This document shows positions 12,202 to 21,913 of a stretch of DNA of 64,000 nucleotides, piece by piece. Made by a program: the position numbers and the translations under genes. Under the pieces are notes generated by a model. It was not told the DNA's origin. It did not search any database and saw only the letters and a program-made list of their open reading frames with translations. Within the stretch, counting starts at the first letter, position 1, and each line of letters starts with the position of its first letter. The stretch covers positions 1 to 64,000 of the forward strand of contig CADWAF010004819.1 in NCBI GenBank assembly GCA_902984215.1, in the 5' to 3' direction. The DNA is from Willaertia magna. Taxonomy: Eukaryota > Heterolobosea > Eutetramitea > Acrasida > Naegleriidae.

Positions 12202-12645
12202 TTCAATTTTTGTTATTTTTTTTTTTGACTGTGACATTGTGATAGCGACTAAACATGGATCTACTTGCACAAAATACAGAACTTTAATTTACGAAGCGCT
12301 AATAAAGAACTACAAAAAGTTACCAGTCTTAGAACAGTGTAGGTTTGCCTCTACCCAAATGTACTAAGGGAAAGAATTAACCAATAATCAATACATGAAT
12401 CAGTTTGAAGGAATAAATTGATATCTTGTTTTTACTTTTAAAAGGCAAACGGATAAAGTTTTTGCTTTGTAACTCTTTTCCTTTTGGTTGTTCCAGTTTT
12501 ATAACTATTAATTTTTACATGCACTCCACATTTAAAGACAGATTCCTTAAATGAATCAAGTAAAATTCAAATAAAACCTGAAACAATCTGTGAAAAACTT
12601 CAAAAATCAAAAAAAATAACATTTTATAACAACTAATAGTTAAAC
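12202..12645. other. Intergenic region between the EF-hand gene and the secreted cationic protein gene
   Basis: This divergent intergenic region must hold both promoters. It is A+T-rich and ends in an A-rich leader before the ATG at 12646. I see no RNA gene, repeat or clear named promoter element. Confidence 0.5.
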
Positions 12646-13047
12646 ATGAACAAAAAATTTTTAATTGTACTTGCATTAGCGTTAATTGCTTTCTTAGTTT
12701 TTGCTATGGAAGAAGTAGATGCTAACGGGATTGGTAAAAAGATTGGAAATTCTGCTGCAGCCTTAGATCACGGAAAAAGAAGAAAAAAGCATAATCGTTA
12801 TCCTTATAAGAAGTATAGAAAATATAAGAAATATTATGACAATGATAGAGAAGTAGATAGTGCCTTAGGAAGAGGAAGAAAGTGGCACCTTAAGAAACAT
12901 AAGAAGTATAACTATGATGACAAAGATGTTACTGCAACTTTGGGCAGAGGATACGATGATGACGAATATAAATACAAGAGAAAGGGAAAATATCATAAAA
13001 AGAAGTATCACAAATATCCAAGAAAGCACAGAAAACACCACTATTAA
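12646..13047 (+). CDS. Small secreted cationic Lys/Tyr/His-rich repeat protein
   Basis: This 133-aa protein has a clear signal peptide (residues 1 to about 26, hydrophobic core FLIVLALALIAFLVFA). The mature part is extremely basic, rich in Lys, Tyr, His and Arg, and has no cysteine. It is built of about three imperfect units, each beginning with an acidic-Val motif followed by an Ala/Leu-Gly-basic block: EVDANGIGKKIGNSAAALDHGK, EVDSALGRGR and DVTATLGRGY, each followed by a Lys/Tyr/His run. GKRR and GRGR resemble processing sites of propeptides, but cleavage is not shown. No family is recognised. It could be a cell-surface or cyst-wall matrix protein, a cationic antimicrobial or a peptide precursor. 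The gene is intronless with a strong A-rich leader. Confidence 0.83.
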   Translation: MNKKFLIVLALALIAFLVFAMEEVDANGIGKKIGNSAAALDHGKRRKKHNRYPYKKYRKYKKYYDNDREVDSALGRGRKWHLKKHKKYNYDDKDVTATLGRGYDDDEYKYKRKGKYHKKKYHKYPRKHRKHHY

Positions 13048-13160
13048 GTTAAATTAGAATGTGAGTTTAATACTTGTAAATATTAAAAAATCATTGTGTG
13101 ACCTAATTGCTGATGTGAAGTTCAATTTAAAAGATAAATAGAAATAATTTATTATTTCAT

Positions 13161-14501
13161 TTACATCATTTCTTCATCTTCTTGTTGATTTTCTTCTGAA
13201 GAACCAGTGATTTCTTCGTAATCCTTTTCCAAAGCAGCTAAATCCTCTCTAGCTTCTTGGAATTCACCTTCTTCCATACCTTCACCAACAAAGTGATGAA
13301 CGTAGGCACGTTTAGCAAACATTACATCAAACTTTTGATTCATTCTAGCAAAAACTTCAGCGATAGCAGAGTTATTTGAAATCATTGAGCAACTATTATC
13401 AACTGTAGCCATTTCATTACTAAAACTTGGTGGTTGTGAATTGATACCAATCTTAAAACTACACGGAGACCAATCAACAAATTGAATGTTAGACTTAGTT
13501 TTTACAGATTTGACAGCTTCTGATACTTCTCTAGAAACAATATCTTTGCCTCTATATAATAAGCAACAACTGATATATTTTCCTTTACGAGGGTCACATT
13601 TAGCCATCATATTTTCTGTTTCAAAAACAGATGAAGTTAATTCAGCTGCATTGTAATTTGAGTAAATATGATCTTTTAAGGATGCCATTGGAGCTAATGA
13701 AGATAGCATAAAGTGAATTCTAGGATATGGAACTAAATTGACTTTGAATTCATTTAAATCAACATTTAAGCTTCCACTGAATCTTAAAGAGCAAGTTAAT
13801 GAACTGACAGTTTGTGCAATGACACGATTTAAATTTGCATAATTAGGTCTTGGGACTTTCAATAAATTCTTATTAATGTCATAAATAGCTTCATTATCTA
13901 ATACAACTGATACATCAGTGTGTTCTAATAATGCATGAGTAGATAAAACACTATTATATGGTTCTACAACTGATGTAGTCAATTGTGGACTTGGATACAT
14001 TGTGAAAGATAATTTAGTTTTCTTTGGGAATTCAACATTTAATCTTTCCATTAATAAACTTGCAAATCCAGAACCAGTTCCACCACCAACACTATGGAAG
14101 ATTTGAAAACCTTGTAATGAGCTACAATTGTCAGCAATCTTCTTAATAGTTTGAATAGTTCTTTCTAACATATCTTTACCAACAGTGTAATGACCTCTTG
14201 CGTAGTTGTTACTAGCATCTTCAGTACCTCTAACCATATAGTTTGGATGATAAAGTGCACTTTGGTTAGTGTTTTTAATGTTATCAATGACTGATGGTTC
14301 TAAGTCAACAAATAATGCTCTTGGAACATATTTTCCTCTATTTGATTCAGAGAAAATAACACTAGAATCATTACGTTGGTTAACATCACCTGAAAGAGAA
14401 CCATCTTCATTAATACCATGTTCATTTCTAAATAATTCCCATACTTGTTGACCGGTTTGGATACCGCTTTGACCAATGTGTAAACTAATTACTTCTCTCA
14501 T
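13161..14501 (-). CDS. Divergent alpha-tubulin (Naegleria mitotic type)
   Basis: This intronless 446-aa alpha-tubulin starts [13 protein letters not shown]. It keeps the GTP-binding GGGTGSG motif (residues about 140-146), the catalytic Glu of the [15 protein letters not shown] block and the alpha-type C-terminal [20 protein letters not shown]. It is clearly diverged: the loop carrying acetylatable Lys40 is shortened and rewritten ([14 protein letters not shown]), and many core residues differ, for example [12 protein letters not shown]. The tail ends in EDEEMM, without the terminal Tyr used in detyrosination cycles. Naegleria species are known to use separate divergent tubulins for the mitotic spindle and conserved ones for flagella. 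Assignment to the mitotic class is inference from this divergence. Upstream lie an E2F-like GGCGGGAA and a CCAAT box. Confidence 0.93.
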   Translation of the reverse strand: MREVISLHIGQSGIQTGQQVWELFRNEHGINEDGSLSGDVNQRNDSSVIFSESNRGKYVPRALFVDLEPSVIDNIKNTNQSALYHPNYMVRGTEDASNNYARGHYTVGKDMLERTIQTIKKIADNCSSLQGFQIFHSVGGGTGSGFASLLMERLNVEFPKKTKLSFTMYPSPQLTTSVVEPYNSVLSTHALLEHTDVSVVLDNEAIYDINKNLLKVPRPNYANLNRVIAQTVSSLTCSLRFSGSLNVDLNEFKVNLVPYPRIHFMLSSLAPMASLKDHIYSNYNAAELTSSVFETENMMAKCDPRKGKYISCCLLYRGKDIVSREVSEAVKSVKTKSNIQFVDWSPCSFKIGINSQPPSFSNEMATVDNSCSMISNNSAIAEVFARMNQKFDVMFAKRAYVHHFVGEGMEEGEFQEAREDLAALEKDYEEITGSSEENQQEDEEMM

Positions 14502-14824
14502 TTTGGTTAGTTGTTTTGTTGATTTTGTTTAGGTTTTGTTGTAGTTAGTTAAAAAAGTATCAAATATCTTGCTATGAGATGTTTGAATTGTTTTTTTTTG
14601 TTGTTTGCTTGATGATTGGCAAGTGATTTCTTTTAAATTAATTTTTTTAACGATTTGGAGGGAAAAAAGGCGGGAAGTGACTGACCAATCGAGAATTTTT
14701 TGTAATGCTCGTTTGGCTTTTGCCTTGTAAAAAAAGTTAGGGAACAAAGATTAAGATTAAAACAACAATAATAAATATTGAGAATTGGCAAATGAAAATA
14801 TTAATTTTATAAAGCACAATTGAA
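14502..14824. other. Upstream region of the alpha-tubulin gene
   Basis: This region separates the tubulin start (14501) from the stop of the next minus-strand gene (14825). It holds an E2F-like site and a CCAAT box and an unconvincing 72-codon open frame, rejected because it lacks any recognisable protein-like pattern. Nothing else is seen. Confidence 0.5.
14669..14689 (-). promoter_or_regulatory. E2F-like site and CCAAT box upstream of alpha-tubulin
   Basis: About 170-190 bp upstream of the tubulin ATG, the plus strand reads GGCGGGAA at 14669-14676 (TTCCCGCC toward the gene) and CCAAT at 14685-14689. These resemble E2F and NF-Y sites that drive cell-cycle genes in other eukaryotes. Function here is unproven. 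Confidence 0.35.
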
Positions 14825-16441
14825 TTACAATCTTGCAATATTGAACATTTTAGTTTTTAAGAGTCCAAGTTTTTCTTGTCTGCCACTTTCAACATCAACT
14901 TTGTACAAAACATCATTTCCATTTTCATCCTTAAATAAGTGAACAATATCGTTTGAATTTAATCCATTTACAATACTACCACCTAAATAATTTGCGAAAG
15001 GAGTTGTGACATATTCTCTAGAAATCATGTCAACTGAGTTACCGTCTGCTTTAAGTTCTACTAATTTCCAAATATTTAACTTTTCAACAGGTAAAGAATC
15101 AGAAGCAGAACCTGGACTGAATGTTAAAATATCTTCAGTCTTACTATTCAATACATGGAAATTAGAAAATACATATTCATCTGTGCTTAATTCAATGATT
15201 TCAATTTTACCAGTATTTAAATTAGTTCTATATAATTGTTGGACCATTGTTAAAGGTTCATCTTCGTGTCTAATTAAACTGTAATGAATATTTAAACTAG
15301 GATTGAAGCCACTATACAAGAAATCAACATAAGGTGAGATATCAATACCTTTGGTGATTGCAACAACTTGTGTTCTTAAATCTCTTAATGAAATATTAAT
15401 TAATGCATAATTATAGGTGTTATTTGTCTTAATTAAAGAAGAGGCAAGTAAAGAGTCAGAAACTTCATTGTAAATTAAACTAGAAATTGTGTAATTATTG
15501 TTACCACCATTAATATTGTAAGAAGCAATTGTGGTTCTTGCAAGATCTACAACAACAATCGTATTTGGTATACTATTAATATCTTTAGAATTCATATTTA
15601 ATAAATAGAATAATCTCTTATTTCTTCTATCAACTGCAGTAACACCATTATATAATCTGTAACCAAAATCATTTAAATTTGTGTAAAGTTGACCATCACT
15701 TGGAATAACACCATTCATAGAGACAACTACATTAGGATTTAAATTCTTATCATTTAAATCAATTTTAACAACATCAATTGCATAATCATTTAATGGATTT
15801 TTAACAATACCATATATTGCATTTGTTGCATCTCCAACTCTTTCTTTGTACATATTAAATAATGGTCTACTTAATTTTCTATTTGAAACTCTTTCAATTC
15901 TTTTACTATTAGTTCTGGCAACATTGATATCTAAACATTGATGGAAAATTGGTTCTGTTGGTTTGTTTGGAATATATCTAGCTCTAATAACAGAGTGTCC
16001 TTGTAAAGGTAAGTTAGAACCATCCTTTTGTTTAAATAATGATGGAATAGTAATTGGAATTGTAAAATTAGTACGTGTCCATTGTCTTACAGGGAAATAA
16101 TCAGTTAAAATTGTTAAAACTTGGAAATTATCTTCATCTAATGATTGACTTAATGGAGCAATTGAAATTTCTAAATAACCTGCATTACCAATTGAATAAT
16201 GGTTTAAATTTTGTTGCATTTGAATATTTAAATTATTTCCTGTTGAAATTGTAACTTTTGGTGTTTCAGCTGGAAGATTTCCACATGGTCCTTTATATTT
16301 AAAACATGTTGGATTACCATATGTTGTAATGTTTAAAGCTCCTCTTTGAGCTGGGTACATGACACAGATATGAGCATTTGTGAATGAAGTTACAAATAAT
16401 AGTGAAAGGATGGTGAAAACTACTTTCAGGAATGAAGACAT
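14825..16441 (-). CDS. Secreted copper-site (BIM1/X325-like) protein with C-terminal propeller-like domain
   Basis: I start this 538-aa protein at 16441, where an A-rich leader precedes the ATG and a 23-residue signal peptide follows. Cleavage after TNA would expose an N-terminal His, giving HICVMYPAQRGAL. That His, a second His in NLNHYSIGNAGYLEI and the block GHSVIRARY...FHQCLDI match the LPMO-related X325/BIM1-like copper-binding family, in which the N-terminal His forms a histidine brace. The family is linked to copper binding or uptake rather than proven polysaccharide cleavage. Residues about 230-538 hold repeated beta-strand blocks resembling a propeller. A longer reading to 16576 would bury the signal peptide and is unlikely. 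Confidence 0.8.
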   Translation of the reverse strand: MSSFLKVVFTILSLLFVTSFTNAHICVMYPAQRGALNITTYGNPTCFKYKGPCGNLPAETPKVTISTGNNLNIQMQQNLNHYSIGNAGYLEISIAPLSQSLDEDNFQVLTILTDYFPVRQWTRTNFTIPITIPSLFKQKDGSNLPLQGHSVIRARYIPNKPTEPIFHQCLDINVARTNSKRIERVSNRKLSRPLFNMYKERVGDATNAIYGIVKNPLNDYAIDVVKIDLNDKNLNPNVVVSMNGVIPSDGQLYTNLNDFGYRLYNGVTAVDRRNKRLFYLLNMNSKDINSIPNTIVVVDLARTTIASYNINGGNNNYTISSLIYNEVSDSLLASSLIKTNNTYNYALINISLRDLRTQVVAITKGIDISPYVDFLYSGFNPSLNIHYSLIRHEDEPLTMVQQLYRTNLNTGKIEIIELSTDEYVFSNFHVLNSKTEDILTFSPGSASDSLPVEKLNIWKLVELKADGNSVDMISREYVTTPFANYLGGSIVNGLNSNDIVHLFKDENGNDVLYKVDVESGRQEKLGLLKTKMFNIARL

Positions 16442-16729
16442 TATTTTTTGAACATTTAATGAAATTGTTCCTACCTGTTCTAATTTATAAATTGTTCCTG
16501 TGATCCTTTGTGAACTCCGAGGTATTACAATAACCCTTTGCAAAGTAAACATTCCAACACGAGTTTTACAATCCATAGCGACTCAAAGTTTTAAGAAGAA
16601 AGGGCTTGCTGAAAACCAGAGCAGAGTATTGATAGTTCTTCTTTAATCCAACGAATTTGTAGATTTGGTTGATGTAAAGCTTAAAATTAAAAAGAATTAA
16701 ATCAAAAAAAATAATGCATTAAGAACAAG
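16442..16729. other. Divergent promoter region of the copper-site protein and RCC1-like genes
   Basis: This is a divergent intergenic region serving 16441 (minus) and 16730 (plus). Both ends carry A-rich leaders. No specific element is recognised. Confidence 0.45.
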
Positions 16730-18065
16730 ATGGGACAAAGTATTTTTGGATATAGCAATAATTCTCTTACTCAAAAACACTCTCACCACGGATTGCCGAA
16801 ATATAGAATATCTCAGACAAGAATAACTGGATTAAAAAGTTTCGGGAGAAATACCATCGGTATTAAACGAACTTGTAATTTATATGAAAATTTAAGAAAA
16901 CAAAAAATTAATATTGGAACAATATTAAAAATTGACATGCTTGGAAATTATTTAGTTTTATTAGATGATTATAATAATGCCTGGATGTTTACTGAAAAGA
17001 ATAATAGTTGGGAAAGATTAAATGTTGGATTTAAAGTAATTGATATATCATGTAATGAAATTAGTGGGTTTTTAATTACTGACAAGAATGAGGTATATGC
17101 TGTCGCAGAACAAAACTCTTGGGGTCAATTAGGAATAGGTCAAAAAACATCAGTAAATTTTGGTGAAAGATATAAAGTAGAAAGTGATGAATTATTTAGT
17201 GAAGTTTATGGAGGTTATGGTCATACTTACTTTGTATCTTTAAATAGAATTTTATATGGATCAGGAAATAACGGATATGGTCAACTTTGTAAATCTATTG
17301 GATCTAATACAAATTCTTATACTCCAATTGTAATTGATGAAATCTCTCATGAGAGAGTAAAACTTATGGCGTCAGGCTATGCCTATTGTGTTGTAATTAT
17401 GGAGAGTGGTAATAATTATGTTTTTGGAATAAATGACCATTCACAACTTGGGTATAGTGATTACACCACGATCGCAACACCAAAACCAATACCGTTGGAT
17501 GCTGAAACAATTAATTCAATAATTAAGATTGAGGCAACCCAACAATTTTGTTTATTATTAACCAGTAAGTACTCTTCCACAATGTATGAAATTAACTAAT
17601 CATTTAAAGAGCAAATGAAGTTATATATAAGTGGATCTTTTTCGAAAGATATTAAGACACAGTCTTTTACTGAACTTAAGGTAAGTATAGTTTTAATTGT
17701 TTTGCTAAATTATTATGTAGGATTTAATTAAAATACCTTCCACAGTTGTTAATTTTAGTGTAAAATATAATACTTTAATGTTGATTCTGGAGAGTAAGTA
17801 GTATTAATATATTAGCTAAACGTTTTTTCTTAAATATTTAGATTCAATAATAGTAGAAGATTCCTTTGGTAGAATGACAATATCAAATACAGATAAAAGA
17901 ATTTCAGATTTACTTTCAAGTAAGAATGCAAAATTAAGTTTGACATGTGCACCATATTCCTCTACTTGTTATGCTTATTCGTTTTTAATCCAATACGATA
18001 TTTCTAGTCACTTCTTTTATAGCTTTCATGATTGTAAAAGTGACGTAGATGTTTTCACGCAATAA
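16730..18065 (+). CDS. RCC1-like repeat protein
   Basis: Four exons (16730-17564, 17610-17680, 17721-17793, 17842-18065) give about 400 aa. Several RCC1-type blades are visible: NSWGQLGIGQ, NNGYGQL preceded by GSG, and NDHSQLGY preceded by VFG, each in the G-x-N-x-x-G-Q-L-G pattern. This indicates a seven-bladed beta-propeller that may be incomplete. RCC1-like proteins range from Ran exchange factors to ubiquitin ligases and scaffolds. The key residues of the true Ran-GEF cannot be assigned here, so the function is unknown. A second, distinct member lies at 28686-29909. RCC1-like genes are numerous in Naegleria. The start follows an A-rich leader and begins MGQS, a possible myristoylation signal. 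Confidence 0.83.
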
Positions 18066-18190
18066 TTGTAAATTATTTAAATTAGAAATTAAATTTTTTT
18101 AAAAAATTAAAAAAAAATACAACCACTAATAACTGTCCAGAAAGTGGTTGACTTAATTTATTATTAATCTAAATTGTAAAATAATAAATC

Positions 18191-21100
18191 ATGGGAGTTC
18201 CAGGATTATATAGATATTTAACTGAAAAATATCCAAACATTGTTTCGGAATGTGTTGAAGAAATACCTCAAGTGCAACAAACTCAAATAAGTGATGAAAC
18301 TGGTAGACAATCAACTGTTAGAATTGTTACTCATGCAATTGACACTACTAAACCAAATCCTAATGGTAAAGAATTTGATAATTTATATTTAGATATGAAT
18401 GGAATAATTCACCCTTGTTCACATCCCGAGGATGAAAAAGCACCATCAACAGAAGAAGAAATGTATGAAAAGATTTTTGAATATGTTGATAGACTTTTCT
18501 CTGCTATAAGACCTAGGAAAGTGTTGTATATGGCAGTTGATGGTCCAGCCCCTAGAGCGAAACAAAATCAACAACGTTCTCGTAGATTTAAGAGTGCTAA
18601 AGATTCCGAAGAACAACAAAGGGTTGAAAAAGAATTAAAAGAGGAATTAATAAGTAGAGGATTACAACCTCCAGAGGGAGATGAAGATGACAAACATGTT
18701 TTAAAGAAAAAGAAATTTAATACCAAAGCAATGATTGATTTATTAGGAAGTGAAGAAGATGTCAACGTTTCTTTATCTAACATCAATGATGAAGAAGAAG
18801 AGGAATCTAAAGATGAAAAGGAAGAATTACATTTCACAGGGCCTCATTGGGATTCTAATGTAATAACACCAGGAACACCATTCATGCACAGACTAGGTAA
18901 AGCTTTAAGATATTATATTCACTATAAAATTTCAACTGATATTGGTTGGAAAAAAGTTAAAGTAATACTAAGTGACGCAAGTGTCCCTGGGGAAGGAGAA
19001 CATAAAATTATGGATTTTATACGTTCTCAAAGGGAACAACCTGGGTATGATCCAAATACAAGTCATGTAATACATGGTTTAGATGCTGATTTAACAATGT
19101 TAGCCTTAGCCACTCATGAACCTTACTTTTTTAATTTAAGAGAGAAAGTGACATTTAAACATGGTAAAAGTTATGATGTAGAAAAGAAAGAGAGCGGGGC
19201 TCATTGGTATGAGTATAAACCCTTAGAGATTTTACATATAAGTATACTAAGAGAATATTTAGAACAAGAATTATATTTTCCTCCTGAGTCTTTAAAATTC
19301 CCATATGATTTTGAAAGAGCTCTAGATGACTTTGTGTTTATTTGCTTTTTTGTTGGAAATGATTTTTTACCTCACTTACCATCTCTAGATATAAGAGAAG
19401 GTGCAATAGATTTATTATTAGCTTTATATAAGGAAAGTTTACCTACATTTGATGGATTTTTAACAGAAAAGGGTGAAATCAATGTGACCAGAGTGCAACA
19501 TTTATTAAAGTTAGTTTCTGGCTATGAAGATCAAATATTTGAAGGACGCAATAAAAAGGAACAATATTACAAAGAACAACAAGAAATGAGGAAGCAAGCC
19601 CAGTCACACAAGAGAGAATACGAAAAATATGAAGATGATGCTTTAAGAAAGGATTCCATTGTTCCCCTTTTGAGAGGTCAAACTGATAATCTTAATAGAT
19701 TTAAAAGTCCATATGAATTAATGAAGCAAAAAAAAGAAGAAAAAGGTGAAGATGAAACAACAAAAAATAAGGAAGTTTTAGGTAAAAGAACAAAAGAAGA
19801 AGAAGGTTTGGAACAAACCTTTGAAGAAGAGGCACCAACAGATAAAAAGTTAAAAACTGAGGGAGAAAATGTAGCATCATCCTCTGTTTCTACAACTGAT
19901 GAATCTAAACCCGTCATAAGCGTTAAAATGGATAAAAAACAATACCAAGATAGTTTAAAGATTAGATTGGAAGAATCAAAAAATGTTGATCCAATCAAAC
20001 ATCCTGATAATGTGAAATTTGGTCAACTTGGATGGAAAGAAAGATATTACAAAGAAAAGATGGATATAGATATTAAAGAAAATGCGGAGGAATATGCTGA
20101 TGTTTCTTTGAAGTACTTGGAAGGATTAATATGGGTTTTCAGATATTATTATATAGGAGTTGATTCTTGGGGGTGGTACTATCCATACCATTATTCACCA
20201 TTTGCCTCTGATATGGCTACTGTAGACACAACAAATCTACGTACAAAATTTGAGAAAGGAGAAGCCTACCAACCTTTCACTCAATTACTTGGTGTTCTTC
20301 CTCCAAAGAGTTCACATGCCTTACCTGATAGTTATTCTAAATTAATGTTATCAGAAGAAAGTCCTATTAAACACTTTTATCCAACAGACTTTAAAATTGA
20401 TTTAAATGGAAAAACAAAATCATGGATGGGAATATGTTTATTACCTTTTATTGATCAAGACGAATTACAAAGTGCAATTAAACAGGTTGAACATACATTA
20501 ACCGAAGAAGAAAGAGAAAGAAATAGTTTAGGTAAAACACTAATATTTGTTCATGTTTCACATCCTTTACAAAAACACATTATGGAACTTTACATGGGAG
20601 GATCAGATATTAAACTTAATCTTTCAAAATGTGGTGTAGCTGGAACTATTAATGAAGACACTACTGGAGTTGCCCCTTCTGATAGAGTTCCAGTACCATG
20701 GCCTTCTTCAATTCTTGATGATGTTGCAGAAACCCAAGCTGTCAGTGCAGCTTTTGATAATCCAAAAGTAACAACATTCAAATACATTTCAAAATTATTG
20801 CCTGGAGTGAAAATGCCACCAAGAATGCTTCCAACAATTTTGCAATCTATTATTTCAAATACTGGTAATGCTTTTGGAGAAGTAGTTGGTGACAAAGTAA
20901 TTATTTCTTTCTGTTCACCTGCTGAAATGATAGAAAACATTTTGCAAGGAAGACCAAGAAATAATTATTTATCACAAAGAAAACCGAGAAGAAACAATAA
21001 TTACAATAGAAATAATAATTACAATAGGAATGACCACAATAATAATAGAGATGGCAATTCAGGAAATAGTAATTATAACAGAAACAATTATGACTCCTCT

Positions 21101-21619
21101 AGAAATAATAGAAATTCCAACTATAATAATAACTACAATAGAAATAATGAACAAAATAGAAATTACGATCAAAATACAAGAAACTATGACAATAGAAACT
21201 ATGATAAACGTAATGAAAATAGATCACAATATGGGGATAGACAAAATCAATACAATAGAAATCAATACCAACAAAATTATCAGCAAAATTACAGTACAAA
21301 TAATCCTTATGCACAACAAACACAGCAAATGCAACAACAAGTATATAACCCACAACAAACATATTCTCAACCTCCCCAACAATCCCCATACTCCTCAAAT
21401 CCTTACCAAACCAATACCTACCAACAGAACCAGCAATATCAACAATACAGACCTTCACCTTATAGTCAGCAACAAAATTATTCCCAAACGAATCCATATG
21501 CAAACCAACAACAACAATATCAAACTAACCAACAACATCAACAATACCAACAACATCATAACCCTTACAGCAGTAACAGATCAAATTACAATGATAAAAG
21601 ATACCCTCCAAATCAATAA
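18191..21619 (+). CDS. XRN2: Nuclear 5'-3' exoribonuclease XRN2/RAT1
   Basis: This 1,142-aa intronless protein is the nuclear 5'-3' exoribonuclease that degrades the downstream RNA after poly(A) cleavage and promotes RNA polymerase II termination. It begins MGVPGLYRYL and has the conserved blocks FDNLYLDMNGIIHPC, AVDGPAPRAKQNQQRSRRF, SDASVPGEGEHKIMDFIR, HGLDADLTMLALATHE and FVGNDFLPHLPSLDI, which carry the acidic metal ligands. YIGVDSWGWYYPYHYSPFAS (about residues 652-671) is the typical CR2 tail. The long C-terminus (about residues 920-1,142) is Asn/Gln/Tyr-rich and repetitive. The zinc knuckle of some XRN2 proteins is not visible. PCF11, with which it cooperates in termination, is encoded about 5 kb downstream. 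Confidence 0.95.
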   Translation: MGVPGLYRYLTEKYPNIVSECVEEIPQVQQTQISDETGRQSTVRIVTHAIDTTKPNPNGKEFDNLYLDMNGIIHPCSHPEDEKAPSTEEEMYEKIFEYVDRLFSAIRPRKVLYMAVDGPAPRAKQNQQRSRRFKSAKDSEEQQRVEKELKEELISRGLQPPEGDEDDKHVLKKKKFNTKAMIDLLGSEEDVNVSLSNINDEEEEESKDEKEELHFTGPHWDSNVITPGTPFMHRLGKALRYYIHYKISTDIGWKKVKVILSDASVPGEGEHKIMDFIRSQREQPGYDPNTSHVIHGLDADLTMLALATHEPYFFNLREKVTFKHGKSYDVEKKESGAHWYEYKPLEILHISILREYLEQELYFPPESLKFPYDFERALDDFVFICFFVGNDFLPHLPSLDIREGAIDLLLALYKESLPTFDGFLTEKGEINVTRVQHLLKLVSGYEDQIFEGRNKKEQYYKEQQEMRKQAQSHKREYEKYEDDALRKDSIVPLLRGQTDNLNRFKSPYELMKQKKEEKGEDETTKNKEVLGKRTKEEEGLEQTFEEEAPTDKKLKTEGENVASSSVSTTDESKPVISVKMDKKQYQDSLKIRLEESKNVDPIKHPDNVKFGQLGWKERYYKEKMDIDIKENAEEYADVSLKYLEGLIWVFRYYYIGVDSWGWYYPYHYSPFASDMATVDTTNLRTKFEKGEAYQPFTQLLGVLPPKSSHALPDSYSKLMLSEESPIKHFYPTDFKIDLNGKTKSWMGICLLPFIDQDELQSAIKQVEHTLTEEERERNSLGKTLIFVHVSHPLQKHIMELYMGGSDIKLNLSKCGVAGTINEDTTGVAPSDRVPVPWPSSILDDVAETQAVSAAFDNPKVTTFKYISKLLPGVKMPPRMLPTILQSIISNTGNAFGEVVGDKVIISFCSPAEMIENILQGRPRNNYLSQRKPRRNNNYNRNNNYNRNDHNNNRDGNSGNSNYNRNNYDSSRNNRNSNYNNNYNRNNEQNRNYDQNTRNYDNRNYDKRNENRSQYGDRQNQYNRNQYQQNYQQNYSTNNPYAQQTQQMQQQVYNPQQTYSQPPQQSPYSSNPYQTNTYQQNQQYQQYRPSPYSQQQNYSQTNPYANQQQQYQTNQQHQQYQQHHNPYSSNRSNYNDKRYPPNQ
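20985..21600 (+). repeat. Asn/Gln/Tyr-rich coding repeat of the XRN2 tail
   Basis: This A-rich coding stretch encodes degenerate RNNNYN-type units followed by Gln/Tyr/Pro-rich runs. It is a low-complexity, prion-like tail rather than an independent element. Confidence 0.75.
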
Positions 21620-21913
21620 AATAATTAATTCAAAATATAGGATGCTCTGTCGACTGAGATGTCTATGAATACGACATAAGCCGTGCTGAGAATTCTAAAG
21701 CTTTGTCTTACGTTCAAGTTAGTGACATCCCTCTGGAAAGAAAGATATCTTTATCTTGACACGCGTTTTCCATGTACCCATATTGCCTTTTTCCTCACAA
21801 ATATTTTTCAGAATAAAAAAAATTTTGTCTTGTTATGGGTGTAAAAAACTGGCAGATTAATAAGTCAATAAAATTTCATTACAAAACATAAATTAATTAA
21901 AAAATTTGCGAAT
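21620..21913. other. Intergenic region with a patch of more balanced base composition
   Basis: Between XRN2 and the oxidoreductase gene, about 21641-21765 is noticeably less A+T-rich than other spacers in the window. I cannot fold it into a tRNA or match it to a known small RNA. It contains CTGA tetramers but no clear RTGATGA box C. The remainder is a usual A+T-rich leader. Confidence 0.35.

Noticed and set aside
14529..14747. 72-codon minus-strand open frame upstream of alpha-tubulin
   Set aside because: No recognisable pattern, lies in the likely promoter, and contains the E2F/CCAAT motifs.
21030..21668. 212-codon frame overlapping the XRN2 tail
   Set aside because: It is a frame shadow of the Asn/Gln repeat; its Ile/Thr/Asn repeats mirror the codon bias.
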